From positions 1 to 64,000 of the forward strand of contig CAMCVK010000007.1 of assembly GCA_945881865.1 (NCBI GenBank): a stretch of 64,000 nt of DNA, given 5' to 3'. The position numbers were made by a program, and so were the translations under genes. The DNA is from Fimbriimonas ginsengisoli Gsoil 348 (GTDB taxonomy: Bacteria; Armatimonadota; Fimbriimonadia; Fimbriimonadales; Fimbriimonadaceae). This document shows, piece after piece, positions 59,890 through 64,000 of the stretch. How positions within the stretch are numbered: position 1 is the first letter of the stretch; every line of letters starts with the position of its first letter. The notes below the pieces were generated by a model. It saw nothing but the letters and a program-made list of their open reading frames with translations, ran no database searches and had not been told where the DNA came from.

Positions 59890-64000
<4,111 letters not shown>

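Overview
The window is a compact, GC-rich bacterial chromosome segment (about 58-60% GC by eye over most of its length). The gene set points to a diderm-like, Gram-negative-type member of the Armatimonadota, most like the Fimbriimonadia. The clues are several near-identical prepilin N-termini ([20 protein letters not shown]) with the DGH-type C-terminus, a PEP-CTERM protein, LolA-like and DUF7948/SBBP-type secreted proteins, and many start codons that lack a Shine-Dalgarno sequence but have a TAnnnT hexamer 5-9 bases upstream. The lineage is inferred from these features, not from a database search.

Layout. 1-4363 (minus): two DUF7948-type secreted proteins, the first cut by the window edge, and a LolA-like protein. 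4491-9923 (plus): a tightly overlapping DUF4129/DUF4350 membrane operon, then a small secreted protein and a large polytopic membrane protein. 9929-11245 (minus): VanW. 11425-16297 (plus): a branched-chain aminotransferase, an McsA-like zinc protein, a DUF4397 lipoprotein, an ECF-type sigma factor with a short overlapping partner, DnaN and MenA. 16427-20363 (plus): prepilin, lipid kinase, NTP transferase and MFS transporter. 20360-27102: alternating genes (DUF255 thioredoxin, GH140-like hydrolase, a NodB-fold protein with altered catalytic residues, YkgJ, a PEP-CTERM choice-of-anchor protein, a DUF6941-like protein).

27099-35895 is a sugar locus. An ABC importer (two permeases and a binding protein) and a ribulokinase-like kinase lie on the minus strand. 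Facing away are a GalU-like nucleotidyltransferase, a GHMP (glucuronokinase-like) kinase, two TIM-barrel isomerases and an intact polysaccharide deacetylase. 35910-40307 holds TrpB, an EI24 protein, a monooxygenase-like protein, an M48 peptidase and another TIM-barrel isomerase.

40308-41704 is the clearest foreign segment: an AT-rich M23 peptidase gene flanked by two copies of the last 88 bases of the isomerase gene. It is followed by a run of hairpins. 41941-46412 (minus) is a LacI - GH13 amylase - prepilin - lipoprotein gene run with two LacI-type operators 31 bp apart. 46622-53591 holds a receiver-domain protein, a Cys/Met-metabolism lyase, an amidase, a membrane protein, a GT9 glycosyltransferase, and a GlcNAc-kinase-like/MurQ pair, suggesting cell-wall sugar recycling. 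53603-58092 is a sulfate-activation pair (CysD, CysN-CysC fusion) facing a TPR-sulfotransferase that would use the PAPS they make. 58151-59841 is a second prepilin/lipoprotein pair and a histidine phosphatase. 59890 to the window edge is rpoC, lacking its N-terminus.

No rRNA, tRNA, CRISPR array, transposase or integrase gene was recognised.
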